Positions 38,190 to 49,339 of a stretch of DNA of 64,000 bases are shown here, in pieces. Under the pieces are notes generated by a model, which worked only from the letters and a program-made list of their open reading frames with translations, was not told the origin of the DNA and made no database searches. The stretch is taken from the NCBI GenBank assembly GCA_026419785.1, contig JAODTK010001233.1, positions 62,001-126,000 on the forward strand, written 5' to 3'. Numbering within the stretch: the stretch's first letter is position 1; the number at the start of each line of letters is the position of its first letter. The stretch comes from Sclerodactyla briareus. Its lineage: Eukaryota > Echinodermata > Holothuroidea > Dendrochirotida > Sclerodactylidae. The position numbers were made by a program, and so were the translations under genes.

Positions 38190-38353
38190 ATGGATGACAT
38201 CATCATCGATCTCCGATCACCCTCGCCGACCTCGAGGGACCAAGGGCAAAATGGTACCAACGCCATGGTAGGGGGGGGGGGTCACCTCCATGCACCTCAC
38301 TTTGGCCAAGCTCCGACCCCCGACTTTTCACAAGTGGTTGCGCCTCCTAGCAG
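38190..38353 (+). CDS. Candidate first coding exon, unrecognised
   Basis: ATG in a near-ideal context (caccATGg). An in-frame ATG at 38163 would add nine residues, but its context is weaker. The frame reads MDDIIIDLRSPSPTSRDQGQ, then a Gly run over the G tract at 38271-38280, then HLHAPHFGQAPTPDFSQ and VVAPPS. It ends at a donor, CAG|GTAGAT (38353/38354). The acidic start followed by Ser/Pro-rich sequence would suit the disordered N-terminus of a nuclear protein, but no domain is visible. No downstream plus-strand exon was found; 38.4-39.8 kb holds a minus-strand transposon relic. Confidence 0.35.
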
Positions 38354-38759
38354 GTAGATCACAACCTCCGCAGCTGTAGTTTGATGTTAATCAGTGGAAA
38401 CCGATGCGGACATCGCACAACCAGACGAAACACTGAGACGGAACGCCTCGTCTTTTCGACTAGCACCCTTTGTACTTGTGTGCTGTTCAATTCGATAAGG
38501 TATCCACAGGTATCATGCCGGTTCTCAATCTGATGATCGTTGGTTCGAGTTTCGTAAGAGCCATTACTTGACGGCAGGAAGGACACGGTCACAAAAAGCT
38601 ACAGGGCTTCGACAAGAATCCTTGCTTCGGCTGGATAACGTTCTAGCCCATCCTATAGGAAGTGAAAAGACGGTTTACACTACACCACCCATCGAGGTGG
38701 ATGTTTTCTATATTAGAGTCCCGCAAGAAATTAGGGCCTAAAAGACAATTGCAGTTCTT

Positions 38760-39735
38760 CAACGTTCGTCCCATTCCTGTGAATCTGGAGTTGACATGTG
38801 GTTGAAACCTGGATTCGGAGGACCCTCTGCAATGTAGTCAATGTAGTCATCTGAATCAATTTGATGTTTGTGGCAACCAACCGTCAGACAAATCTGATCA
38901 GTCTGTACTACAGCTAGAGGCCTTCTGCAAATGTGGGTCACACCCCCCCCCCCCCTCTCCAACGGCTTCCCAAGGTTAAATAAAAATATGAGAACACTCA
39001 CGTGTTGTAGGCCGTCTCCTGGGCTGTAGCGGGATACTGAATCGGCGTCATCAGCCATGGCTGGAGGGGTACCCGGAGTGCCTGAGTAATAGACCTTGAA
39101 GCTCGTTGTTGGCGAAATGTAGGCCCACCAATTCTGACTCTCCCGCAGAATTCGGCTGTCGTGGGTGCTTCCCGGCCATCGTGCAACCACGTTTATTATA
39201 CGGAACTGGGCACTACATATCAGATGGACGTTCACTGCATGTCCACCCTTCCTACTCACGTACACATATTCGTTCGGACCGAAGTTACACCCGTGGATCC
39301 CAACAAGCGTTACCATCTACACAACCGACGACTTGTTGGAAACCGATGATCTCGAAGAAGTCTCGCTGGGCCTGGGTGACTTCGGCAGAGGTCGTAGGAA
39401 ACTTGACTACCTCGTGGCGAAGATTCCCAAGTGCAAGCGTTACGCGACGTAGAGCTCGAGAGGCAGACGATTCATTACAGTTGTGGATATGTTCTCACTG
39501 GTCACACTCTGCCAGGGCACTCTTTGATTCTGAAGCATAAAATCGCAAGGCGATAAAAACTTGCAATATCGGAGACAGTGCCCTGCTCCTCCCAGTTGGG
39601 TGCAGTAATTGGTCCTGCAGTTCATCAATAATTGTCATGAAGCCTCGCCTGCTGAATCGGTACCGCGTGATATATGTCCCAGTCGTTGTATTTGTCCAAC
39701 GAGTTACACCTGTCTCGGAAGATTCTGTCCCTTCG
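38760..39735 (-). pseudogene. PIF/Harbinger (HARBI1-like) transposase, decayed
   Basis: Minus-strand frames give successive pieces of a DDE transposase: RYRFSRRGF and a 'Ll.p.grsraLsp' helix (39660-39590), ALRFYASES (~39560), SRALRRVTLAL, KFPTTSAEV, then QRDFFEIIGFQQVVGCVDG, where the first Asp of the DDE triad sits. A one-base shift (~39315) leads into GPNEYVYVSRKGGHAVNVHL and ARWPGSTHDSRIL, containing the second Asp. Another shift leads to YPLQPWLMTPIQYP. A GTGAGT donor follows YNT at 39001, and the rest of the catalytic end is not clear. At least three frame changes make it non-functional. HARBI1-type enzymes cut and paste DNA elements; no ends or target duplications were found here. Confidence 0.85.
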
Positions 39736-40004
39736 GACGAGATGGTTACGTCTCCGGAGCAAAACTAATTGCAAGGCTATCGACTTCTCCGTTCCTTAGC
39801 TTGTCTATTCTCTCAAAATTCACACACGGGCCCGCACGATTCCTCGACTAAACCATACAACATGCCAACCAACACTATGATACTTACGGTCGATCTAGAT
39901 ATAAACAAAAGTGACAAAACCTTTATAATTGTGAGCCACAACAATAATTTCGAATTCTATCACTGTAACGATATTAAGTGACGCCTTTGATCCCATTCGT
40001 TGAC

Positions 40005-40112
40005 TACGATAGTACCTACCAGATCTAGGATTCAAACCCGGCAACACAAATATTCCAATAATTGTCACTTGTGATAGCTTTCCACGGTTAACCTATGGCT
40101 CAACTGCTAGTG
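40005..40112 (-). repeat. tRNA-like SINE head
   Basis: Minus strand: A-box-like 'agttgagccataggtta' (~40100), then B-box-like 'gggtttgaatcc' (~40035). Confidence 0.35.
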
Positions 40113-40787
40113 TTTTCTGGTCACGTTACTGTCTGTCGAAGGCGGAGGCACCGTAACAACAACTGTTGTTATTTTTTTTTATTTTTACCGGATTTGTCGC
40201 AATGAATGTCACGACACCTCGTTGAGGATGTTGAGATCATTAAATGTGTGTTCTCCTGTGGTAACTACCAATCATAAACGAGAGAAAAATTTGATCGTCA
40301 TCTACCAAGTTGATGAGTTTGATCTTGGGCACGGTCTATGTGACGAATTGATCTATTTGTGAGTTGAATAACATCGATATTTTCACTGAAGCCGACATGG
40401 CATCATTGAAAATGGTTTAAGTGACACGTTTTCTCATAATGAAATTCCTTTCAGAATCTACCACTGATGGCTGGAATGATGTCTATTTGTAGTGGTGATA
40501 GATCATCTCAAAATTAAAAGTTGTTTAAGATTCATAAGAAGCACAGGCCAGAGACGAGTAAATATCAGCTCAGTATTTCCGCTATCGTGAGTGACATTTT
40601 AAATTCGATGAATTACGATAGCATCCTCTTGAAATTTGCAAGCCTAAAGGTGAGGTAAAAACAGCCAGCCAATTTAGTGAATGGTCATTCAGCTGAATAT
40701 GGCCCTGCCAAGTGGTCAATTTGATTTACTAAATATGTAATAATGTTCTACGAGCGATCACCTATGGAAGAAAATTAATCCACGCCT

Positions 40788-40862
40788 ACGGGCCGGCAGT
40801 AGCGCGCATGATTGCCGTTGTTATACCGTGACGAGTTCAAATTCCATCCCGAGTAATAAGAG
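40788..40862 (+). repeat. tRNA-like SINE head
   Basis: 'gggccggcagtagcgcgc' followed 45 bases later by B-box-like 'gagttcaaattcc'. Weak pairing; probably a SINE remnant. Confidence 0.3.
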
Positions 40863-41164
40863 AGATGAAAGTGCCAACAGAGCCGCACCGCCGAGCGCAA
40901 GTCTTTGTAAAAAATATCCAAAACTTCAAAAGAAGCTTTTTATGTTACAAGTTTGTGGAAATTTAGTTAGAATTCTCCGAGGAAAATGAAGAAAATATGA
41001 CCGAATTCCGAAGAGCATGAATTTTCTATGTCTAGGTAAATTAACAGACATACCTTTCGAATAAAATTCAATTGAACTAAAAACCATCATCAAACAATGG
41101 CACAATCTGAATTTTAAATGTAACGGAGCGGCAGAGATTGGATTAAAAAACAGTGTTGTAGTCG

Positions 41165-41275
41165 AAACCGGCACATCCGAGACCGAGACCAGTAGGTGTC
41201 GAGGCCGAGACCGACACCAGGAGCACGACTTCGAGACCGAGACCAGCAAGGTTCGAGACCGAGACCGAATGTACA
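41165..41275. repeat. (CGAGAC)n-type hexamer repeat
   Basis: Imperfect 'gagaccgagacc' repeats. A related 'ccgaggc' array with an 18-base A run occupies 62815-62975. Confidence 0.85.
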
Positions 41276-41332
41276 TAGTGTCAAGGGCAACTATTCAAAG
41301 TCCGAAGTGTATTGTAAGCCTAGTATATACAC

Positions 41333-42984
41333 CAAGGGCGGCGATTTGTGTTGGCGGTTGGGGGGGGGGGGGCGAGACGAATACTATCTAAGCGGATCGC
41401 CACCACAGGCTGTCGCGTAGCGTACAAAACAAAATTCGTTTGACAGACCCCATAGTTTGCAGGAGACGGCACTTCCCATGCCTTATGGACAGTAAGCAGC
41501 CTCCTTAAAATTGATAACAAATTTTCATTTCAGGTTCCAAGGTTTGCGTTGGGGGCTGTGACATTGTGAAATATGATGCCAGTGAGGTTACGGTCATGAA
41601 AATCAATGGAAATGGGCAATGTCAACAACCCCTACGTTCGCGCGAAGCGCGAGATTTTGCGGGATCCAGTTTGACCACGACCGACATTGCACTGACCCCT
41701 CTCTGACCTATCACTTAGATAGGCCTTAGTTTTTCACTCAAAGATTACGGCCCCCATTTTTATCTTCTCTGCGGACCACAGGCGCATGAGAGGGGCACTT
41801 ATGATTGGGGCCAGACTTGTGGCCAAATGAGTATCATACAGAAGGAAGACCCCGCAGTGCGCGAAAATTTTAACACTTTTGGACATTCCATCTAAAAGTC
41901 AGGCAATCTTTAACCTTTATCTTTAAGATATAAACTTATTTCCACTTGAATTTTGAATCATGTCTTGGCACGAAATTATGGCGGTCCCTGGCTGAATCTT
42001 TGATGGCTATTTTATGGGGTTTCCACCCGCACCGTGTGCCTGCACCCTTAGTATGTGCACCGTGCTCGAACCCAACTTTCAACAAGTGGTCGCACCTATA
42101 AATTGATTGCCGAATACTTTATTTTAAGTTTGCAAATAGTCCATTTTTGCCCCCCCCCCCCAAAAAAAATCACAGGTCCCGGCAGGTGGTAGACTTACCC
42201 CCGTCGCCACAACCTCCTTCCCTTCAAAGACAACAGAGTTTACACTTTCGGCATTCCATCGAAAATTTAGGCAATATTTCGACTTTTGGACAGCCTTTTC
42301 TTCACTTGAATTCTTTTTGAACGCAATTCGTGGCGTTCCCTGGGTGCATTTTCGATGCCGCACCGTGTGCCCTCATACAGTCATCGTGATAGTATGTGCA
42401 CCCGTTTCTGCCCACTTTCAAAAGCGGTCGCACACATGAATAAATAAAAATCAAAGATCCCGCCATGTGTAGCCCTCCCCGCGCCTCAACCCTCTTCACC
42501 TCAAATGCGATTTGTCTTTTAGTTTGTTTGTTTATTTCACTAACTGGTCCCCTAGCAGAACATCGACAACTTCCAATGAAGAAGCGACAAACCAAGCTGA
42601 TAAAGCCAGTCTCATGCAAACGATAGGGAACCCTTCTTTCATTGATACTTATATGAGAGCATCCCAGAGTGAATTTCTGGCATTTTTTTGTTAAGGAACC
42701 TCATTGTCTGCCAAGCACTCATGTATCTGAACACTACTGATGAAATATCCGCGCGCGTAACGCGCAAAATTTTCGAAAATGGGAACAGCAGAATTCACTC
42801 AACTTGATCATTAGGTCATCTGTTTAAAACACGGTTGGTGCTGGATAAGTCGGATACAGTGTAAGCGAAATAACAGTCGGGATCAAATATTGGGGGGGGG
42901 GGCAGAATGCATTGAGTCCCCCCACCAAAATATTGGGGGGCAACCCCGCCCCCCCCCCTCCCCCACCCATGATCGCCGCCCTTG
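41333..42984 (+). mobile_element. hAT-like non-autonomous element, 1652 bp
   Basis: Ends are a perfect 13-bp inverted repeat, CAAGGGCGGCGAT, each followed inside by a G-rich run. It is flanked by perfect 8-bp direct repeats, ATATACAC (41325-41332 and 42985-42992), the expected hAT target duplication. It shares both ends and much interior with the 817 bp element at 8369-9185. It is longer partly because of an internal duplication: about 41885-42235 repeats as 42245-42510, with 'cattccatc.aaa', 'cacttgaatt', 'ccgcaccgtgtgcc' and 'ggtcgcac' in each. No transposase frame seen. Confidence 0.85.
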
Positions 42985-42999
42985 ATATACACCCACATG

Positions 43000-44990
43000 C
43001 TCTATTATTGAAATGATCATACAACCTCTGCTCATTGATACATTCGCTTCTTCTACGATATGCGAAACATTTTCCTTCCTGATCTTCCTCCACAATCGAC
43101 AAGGTATAGGTCCAATCACTGTGCATAAATCATGGGTGGCGCCATGTGTGAGTATGCATGCCCCCACCCCAGTTCACCAAATTTGTCGGTGAAGCCATGA
43201 ACCAAGATATACACCCCTCATCACATATGAAATAAAATGTCTGATTGAGATACCCCGCCAGGATGCCGACTGACCTCTATGTCATTCAACAGTACTGAAT
43301 ATGGTACACAGTAAAAATTGTCACATTCGACTGGAATGACCCCCCCCCCCACCTCTCCACTTTGCTGCCTCATCTCTTGGCCTGGGCGCTTTCTTTTCCT
43401 GCATCCTTCATGTAACATTCAGAATATTACGGCTTCCTGTACCAGAAAATTATTGATCATCTCTCTGTAACCCAATTAGCTTCTTAGGTTGTAACCCCCA
43501 CTGCCACCCCAGGACACCCGCTTTTCCTTATTCGGCCAGATGGGGACACTGTTGTGCCTCCTTCCATGGCTCCATCCCTAGTTCCCAAAAACATATCAAT
43601 AACTGACCTCTTCGAATGTATTACCATTAGCTTTTGTCCCATAATTGGACCAATTTCATATACCATGTTGTACTATAACGTTAGGCCTCACTGTATGTCG
43701 AGTTGAAGTTCTTGCCAAACTTTGATATTTAACAAATGCACGAAATGAGAAGTCAGTGTCTGGGCCGAGATTCTACATGTGGACCTTCTCACAAATTTCA
43801 GTACAGTTCACATCTTTGTAGCTTTATGGGACATGAAAAATGCATTCTGGGAGTTTAGGGTGTCATTATTCAACTAATCAACAACTACCAAATACCCCCT
43901 GGAAAAAACAATGCACCAATGGGGATTGGTCTAGTACTAGTACTGTTGTAGTACCGAATCGCTATAAAATTCACAAATACTTTATTGATAGACATAAACC
44001 ATAGGCATAACTACTTCATGACCAATTGGCCAATGAAGCATCCACGGTACATGTAAATGAAAACAATTCCTCATTCAGGACTGTGCAGACAATATCAGAT
44101 CAACTTTTGCGAAACTGGTACCAAGTCTATTTATAAGGGCTTCACCCATCTGGAAAAATCAAAAACAAAGTCATGTTCACGGTTAATAATGGTAATTGAT
44201 AGTCGTGTAGGCTACTGCAGTGACTAGCATAATGAATTACAAATATTCCCCCACTCCCCACTAAAGTAGTAACTGAAATCACTAAGTATTCACCTCTCCT
44301 TCTCTTCTATCACAGTAGTGCCTGCTGGAGAATTCTGTATTGCGGTAGCATAGTAACAGGGTTCCCATGTTTATAGGCCCGGGTTCTTTTTTTATTCATT
44401 CTTTTTTTTTAACATGGTCAGGGTTCAATATTGGGGTTGGATAAACAAAAATTAGGCTGAATAGGCTTAACAATACGGTCTTGAAAATCGTGGAAGCCAC
44501 AGGATACGATTCAGGTTCGAACAGACCACCTAACTTACAAGTTATTTGGAGCAATTTGATTGGCTAATGCAGTGGTGGCGCCAAGGAGATGGGGAAGGGG
44601 GAGGGGGGCTTTAGCCTCCCACGAAAGCAGTCAGACCCCCCATTAGCCCCCAACTGAAATAAGTATATTGAAAATTTAAAACACTCCTGGAAAAACATAC
44701 CAGAATTTGTCAGCCATATCGCAGGGTTATAATGGTCAATAGAAAGGTTGATGAGTTTTTCTCATGATAATAATCAGTGTGGTGTAGGGACCCTTGTTTT
44801 GGTGACTGATAAAAACAATTCAGAATCCTGCTCTGTCCGCCATGTGTTGAGGAGTTGTTTCTCCAGCAAGCATCAAAACACTCTAAAATGATGGCGCAAT
44901 TTGCCTTCAAATGTTGTGGCCAAGCATTCCATCAGCTCTTGTGTTATAAATTTTATCAACTTTGCAACCGCAATTGCTTTGAACTCTTTG
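43000..44990. other. No gene recognised
   Basis: Non-coding. 44565-44660 ('cagtggtggcgccaaggagatgggg') looks like another transposon end with a G-rich interior. Confidence 0.4.
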
Positions 44991-44999
44991 AATAAGTGA

Positions 45000-46370
45000 T
45001 GGGGTCAAACAAGCAGAGTACTTCGCCATAATGGTGGACGAAACAAAGGATGTAGCGAAGAAGGAGCAAATCTCTGTTGTTGTGAGGTACCTCCATAACC
45101 AGGAATTTCATGAGGAATTATTGGATTCCACACCGGTTGAGGACCTTGATGCGGAATCGTCACTCCTAAGATAAAAGAAAGTTTAGCAAAATGTGGAATT
45201 GACAGCAATGCCTGTGTCGGCCAGTGCTACGACGGAGCGGCAGTTATTTCGGGTTGCACCAACGGGGTCCAAGTAAGATTCAGAAGAGATGTTCCACAGG
45301 CCGTATACATCCACTGCTCCGCTCATCGGCTAAACCTCGTTTTAGTCAACTGCGTAACAATTAAGGTCAATCTCTGAGTTTTTCGCCACAATCCAATCAC
45401 TGTACATTTTTTTTCCTCGTCGGTGGTGAGAAGGAATTTCTAAAATTCCAAAAGGAGCTAAACCCAGAAAGCCCATATGTAGAACTAAAACGGTTATCAG
45501 ACACCAGGTGGGCATGCCAACACTCAGCCTGTCAAGCTGTGAAGAGGACATTGCCTGCCATCGTTGCAACCCTAAAGCATCTAATGGAAGGAGAAATTGT
45601 GGACAGGGCCAGTGGGGCAAGGTCACTCGCTGCCCTGCTGGATCACCAATTTGTGACAAACCTGATGTCCATCGAGAGTTCTGCGTTTGACCACAAACGC
45701 ATGTCATACCACCTCCTGTCCCCGGATCTCCAGCTTGCCTCAGCAGTTGATTTGGTTGAAGCGGTGATGTCTAGTCTCACAGAGATGAGAAACGGAGAGC
45801 GTTGGGAGCAACTACAAAAGATGCTGAAGAATTGTCTGACTGTAGGGATTCGCAAACAACTTGCAACAACTTGCGCGTCAGAGGCAAAGGGCAGCCCACC
45901 GATACTGGTGAGTTTGTCATAACATCAGGCATAGGGCAAAATGTTTCTCAGTGAGTTGAGAAGAAGGTTCTCCACAGATGCATGTCAGGTACTCATTTGA
46001 GCATCTGGCTCTCAACTCCAATCATCCAACCTTTTTCAACAGTAAAAGCTTGTCAGGATGGCTGCAAATATGGGGTGTAGGACAACGATCTATCTATGGA
46101 GCTGCACCAACTAAGAAGGTTGATTGCCAGGAAGCAGAGTAGGGAATGGAAGTGGACACACCTATGCAACTTGCTATCATGCTCGAACCGTACAAAGATG
46201 CATTCATGGATTTGTATAACTAGTGCATATTAGTGTTACTCTTCAGTTAACTCAGCATCATGTGAAAGAAGTTTTTCATGCCCGAATCAACTGAAGACCT
46301 ACTTGCGTAACAGTAGTGGGGACAAACGTACCAGTAATCTTTGTGTCCTAATGGAAATGAAAGGCGGCGA
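45000..46370 (+). pseudogene. hAT transposase (ZMYM1/DUF4371 type), decayed
   Basis: Ordered fragments of a hAT transposase: EYFAIMVDETKD (~45020; the first catalytic Asp region of this subfamily), GIDSNACVGQCYDGA (~45195), VYIHCSAHRLNLVLVNC (~45300), SEFFATIQSLY (~45375), ELKRLSDTRWACQHSAC (~45480), a longer open stretch 45539-45922 (AIVATLKHLMEG onward), KRRFST (~45960), and the C-terminal dimerisation signature SASCERSFS with LKTYLRNSSGDKRTSNLC (~46250-46350). At least four frameshifts and stops separate them. The three DUF4371-type blocks and the end signature fix the family. No terminal inverted repeats linked to it were found, so whether it could have driven the nearby non-autonomous elements is unknown. 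Confidence 0.88.
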
Positions 46371-46399
46371 GGCGACAGAACGGTGTAGGCGTAAGTGCC

Positions 46400-48000
46400 A
46401 AGAGGGGGGGGGGGAGGGGGCGGGGAGACAGAGGTTCTGACTAAAACCAGGGGTGATCTAAGCATTGGTACGGTATATGCACCAGGCCTATCAACGTGTA
46501 GGAAAGTTGCTGCACGTGGACTTGAAAATGCCTTGGACGGCAGCGTTAAATGTCGATTCCTCAGTTTAAATAACCTGTTACTCTTCCTATTTGACATATA
46601 AGAACAAAAGCAAAAATTCGTAGTGTTAGCGCTAGCGGGGTCTCCTCTCACTGCATTTGTTTTTATTTGAGGGGGGGGGGGGGGTTGCAATCTGAAGGGT
46701 TCTGATCTCGATTTTGGTGTAGGCTACTTTGACACCGAAACTATATGTTAGCTTGACGCCACTCGCAGCAGATGCCTTTTTCCTCCGCAGTCTTGCCTTT
46801 CCTGCTCCGCCTTTCCGTTATTTCCCACTAGTTTTCCATAGTTATATGTACTACGGTCGGAAATGACAGCCTATGATACCACGCGATACGTGGCTAGCTA
46901 CGTACACGTCACGTCGTACGTGCGGGCACAACGTACGTGTGCTGCATTTTGCGGGTACCAGGTAGAGTGAATGATGACCGTTCGGGTTTCCTCCATGGAA
47001 ACAGTTCAGTCGTTAAACACGTACGGTAAGTATTCACTCCACCTGATGGTAATCTCATTTCACGAGTTGAAAAATCGCATAGTTTTAAAATTGAAACGCA
47101 ACAGGCATATCGCACTGTGCGTTATGAACGGGTGAATCTAGGCACACAAATTTTTGTGAAACTCAAAATGGGTTGGTTCCATATATTTTCTTCCGGTTTA
47201 GATCGGCCACTTCCCGGATTTCAAGCGGCCCGAAATGACTATGGCAAAACAAAGCAAAATGCGGGGCTAAAGTCTCAAATGAAAATTAACCTCACTCATG
47301 GGCACTACGTCGACTCTACTCTTCAACCAGGCAACCACTGAATTACGAACCACGAGTATATGACCGATTACGCGAATTATTCAACAATTCACGTATCTGT
47401 AGTATCAATACTAACGCTGAACATTTTTTGTGAGCACGATAAGTGGAAAACGGAAGAGGATATTACTCCCATACGTGGGTGTAGGTGTGAGAGGCCCTTC
47501 AGAGGAGTCGATTAAACGTGGTGTTCGGTGCCGATTCAAATAAAATTCATGAGTAGGCCTAGGCGAGGCTCAGACGCCAAGTCATAAATTGTCAGTATCT
47601 GAACAACCATGGTCCGATAGTCATCAAACTTGTTTTGAAGAACATAAAATGAGGTGGGCCAAAAATTGCAATGGTATAGTATAGGCCAGTTCAACAATTA
47701 ATAGTTTAATGATATGATAATGATATTGTGTCAAAGGTCATAGTTAACAATGGCAGTTCGACGTTGAACGTACAGTGTGCGAAACTGTTCGGGCTGCACA
47801 CATGAATTACCCCACAAACGTTCTTGGAAGCATTATGCAATCTGCGGAGAAGAAAACAAAGCTTATTCGCACATTATGAAGTGGACGTGTAAATACGACC
47901 ATTTGCGTGTTTCCCTTTTAGCCACTGTCCAACCTACATGAATCATAGGCAAGGAACACAGTGCCTTTGGGCTCTTGTTAACTACCTACTTTCGCCTCAA
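46400..48000. other. No gene recognised
   Basis: G runs at 46405-46414 and 46671-46684. An ACGT-rich palindromic patch lies at 46890-46945. No exon supported. Confidence 0.4.
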
Positions 48001-48010
48001 CTTCACTTAC

Positions 48011-48224
48011 CGCTGAGCAGGATCATGTATCTGATGCTAGGGGTCCCGGGGAGCGGGGATGGTGCGGTTAGCTGATTGTTTTTGGTGATCGCCAGCTGCG
48101 CTTCTTTGGGCTCATGGTGCGCCTCTCGGCGGACGATCATGTTCACCGCGTCCTGTATGAACGAATTCTGGTGGAACCCCGGGACGTCCCGTAGCTCATT
48201 GTTGGCGCAGCTTCGATTGTACAT
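48011..48224 (-). CDS. Coding exon of an unrecognised gene
   Basis: 71 codons plus one base, ending at a consensus donor (AGCG|GTAAGT, 48011/48010; phase 1). An ATG at 48224 opens it, but no start context proves it is the true start; a C-rich stretch just upstream could be an intron end. It reads NNELRDVPGFHQNSFIQDAV, then NMIVRREAHHEPKEAQ, then Ser/Pro-rich PSPLPGTPSIRYMILLS. GC-rich codon choice and the donor support real coding. It lies downstream of, and on the same strand as, the receptor gene at 52-62 kb, but is not kinase sequence. Family not recognised. Confidence 0.5.
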
Positions 48225-49104
48225 CAGGGAGCGTGAGGGGGGGGTGATGAGACCTTGGTCTTGCCCGGAGAAGGCGATTGGAAGTGACGGGTGAATGAGT
48301 GAGGATGGGTGAGTGAAGGATTGAGTAAGCTACCGACTGGTGTGAAAACAAACCGTGGGTACCCTGGGAAAACAGGGAAATACTTTTCATACAGTGAAAT
48401 AGCAAGTCTCAATATCTCCCGAGGCTCACTATATGTTACACCGGCATCGCATTATCGAACTCTCGTCCGTACAGTGTGAGGTGTTCAATTAATGTATGTG
48501 TTTTTCCGTAAAACGTAGCAAGGGTAAATGGAGGGGAGGGGGGGGGGGGTGATAAAAAATCCAACTGGATGTGAGAGGATTCCGCCTGACTGTAGAAGAC
48601 AGTACAGGGGTGTTCGAAGTGGGGTATAGCATGGCGTTATGCACTATACAGTTTATGAGTATAAATATAAGTGTATAGGAAAAAAAAAACTTTTGAGCGT
48701 AGCGTCATCATTTTTTGTGGCGTAACGTATGGCTCTTGAGAAAAAATTGGGGATGGGGGAAATTTTGATGCGACCATTTTAGCGAAACCCCCCCCCCCCC
48801 ATCAGCCGGCGCGGAGAGGCCAGGTGAATGTTTGTAATTCAGGGTACTGGGATCACCGGAGGAAGGTTTTCCCAGCAACAAAGAGCGCCAAATCACTGTC
48901 TAGTTTGGAGTAACTATCATTTTCGCGTGTACCAAACTCCCGGTAGGACCGCGCTTGACTCTCTTAACCGGTCCTCCAATCGAAGTGAACTGACATGTGC
49001 AGGCGGGTAAACCGCCAACGTGTATATCCCTGCTGTTGAGCAATCCTTGGGAAGAATATCTACACCCCATAAAGACCTCCATTTTGGTCAGAAACTTAGG
49101 TAGC

Positions 49105-49330
49105 CTTTATCCACCAAGTTACAAAAAAGTCACATAATTCATGCACACTTTGACCCACAATGACCTTGAAAAAACCTTCAGCTTTATCAGGGAACAAATG
49201 TAGCCCCCATCAACCAAGTTTGAAAATCGCCAAAATCATGCTCATTTGACCTCCGATGACCTTGAAATGACCTCCACATTTTTCGGGATCTACTACAGTC
49301 CCTACCCACCAAAGTTTGTTCAAATCCGAC
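49105..49330 (-). repeat. Diverged tandem repeat with AGGTCA steps
   Basis: Repeated 'cca.caagttt.aaaat..c....tcat..catttgacc..aatgaccttgaaa..acct' units (about 95 bp) near 49115, 49215 and 49305, of the same general class as 15020-15500. Confidence 0.5.
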
Positions 49331-49339
49331 TAACTTGAA

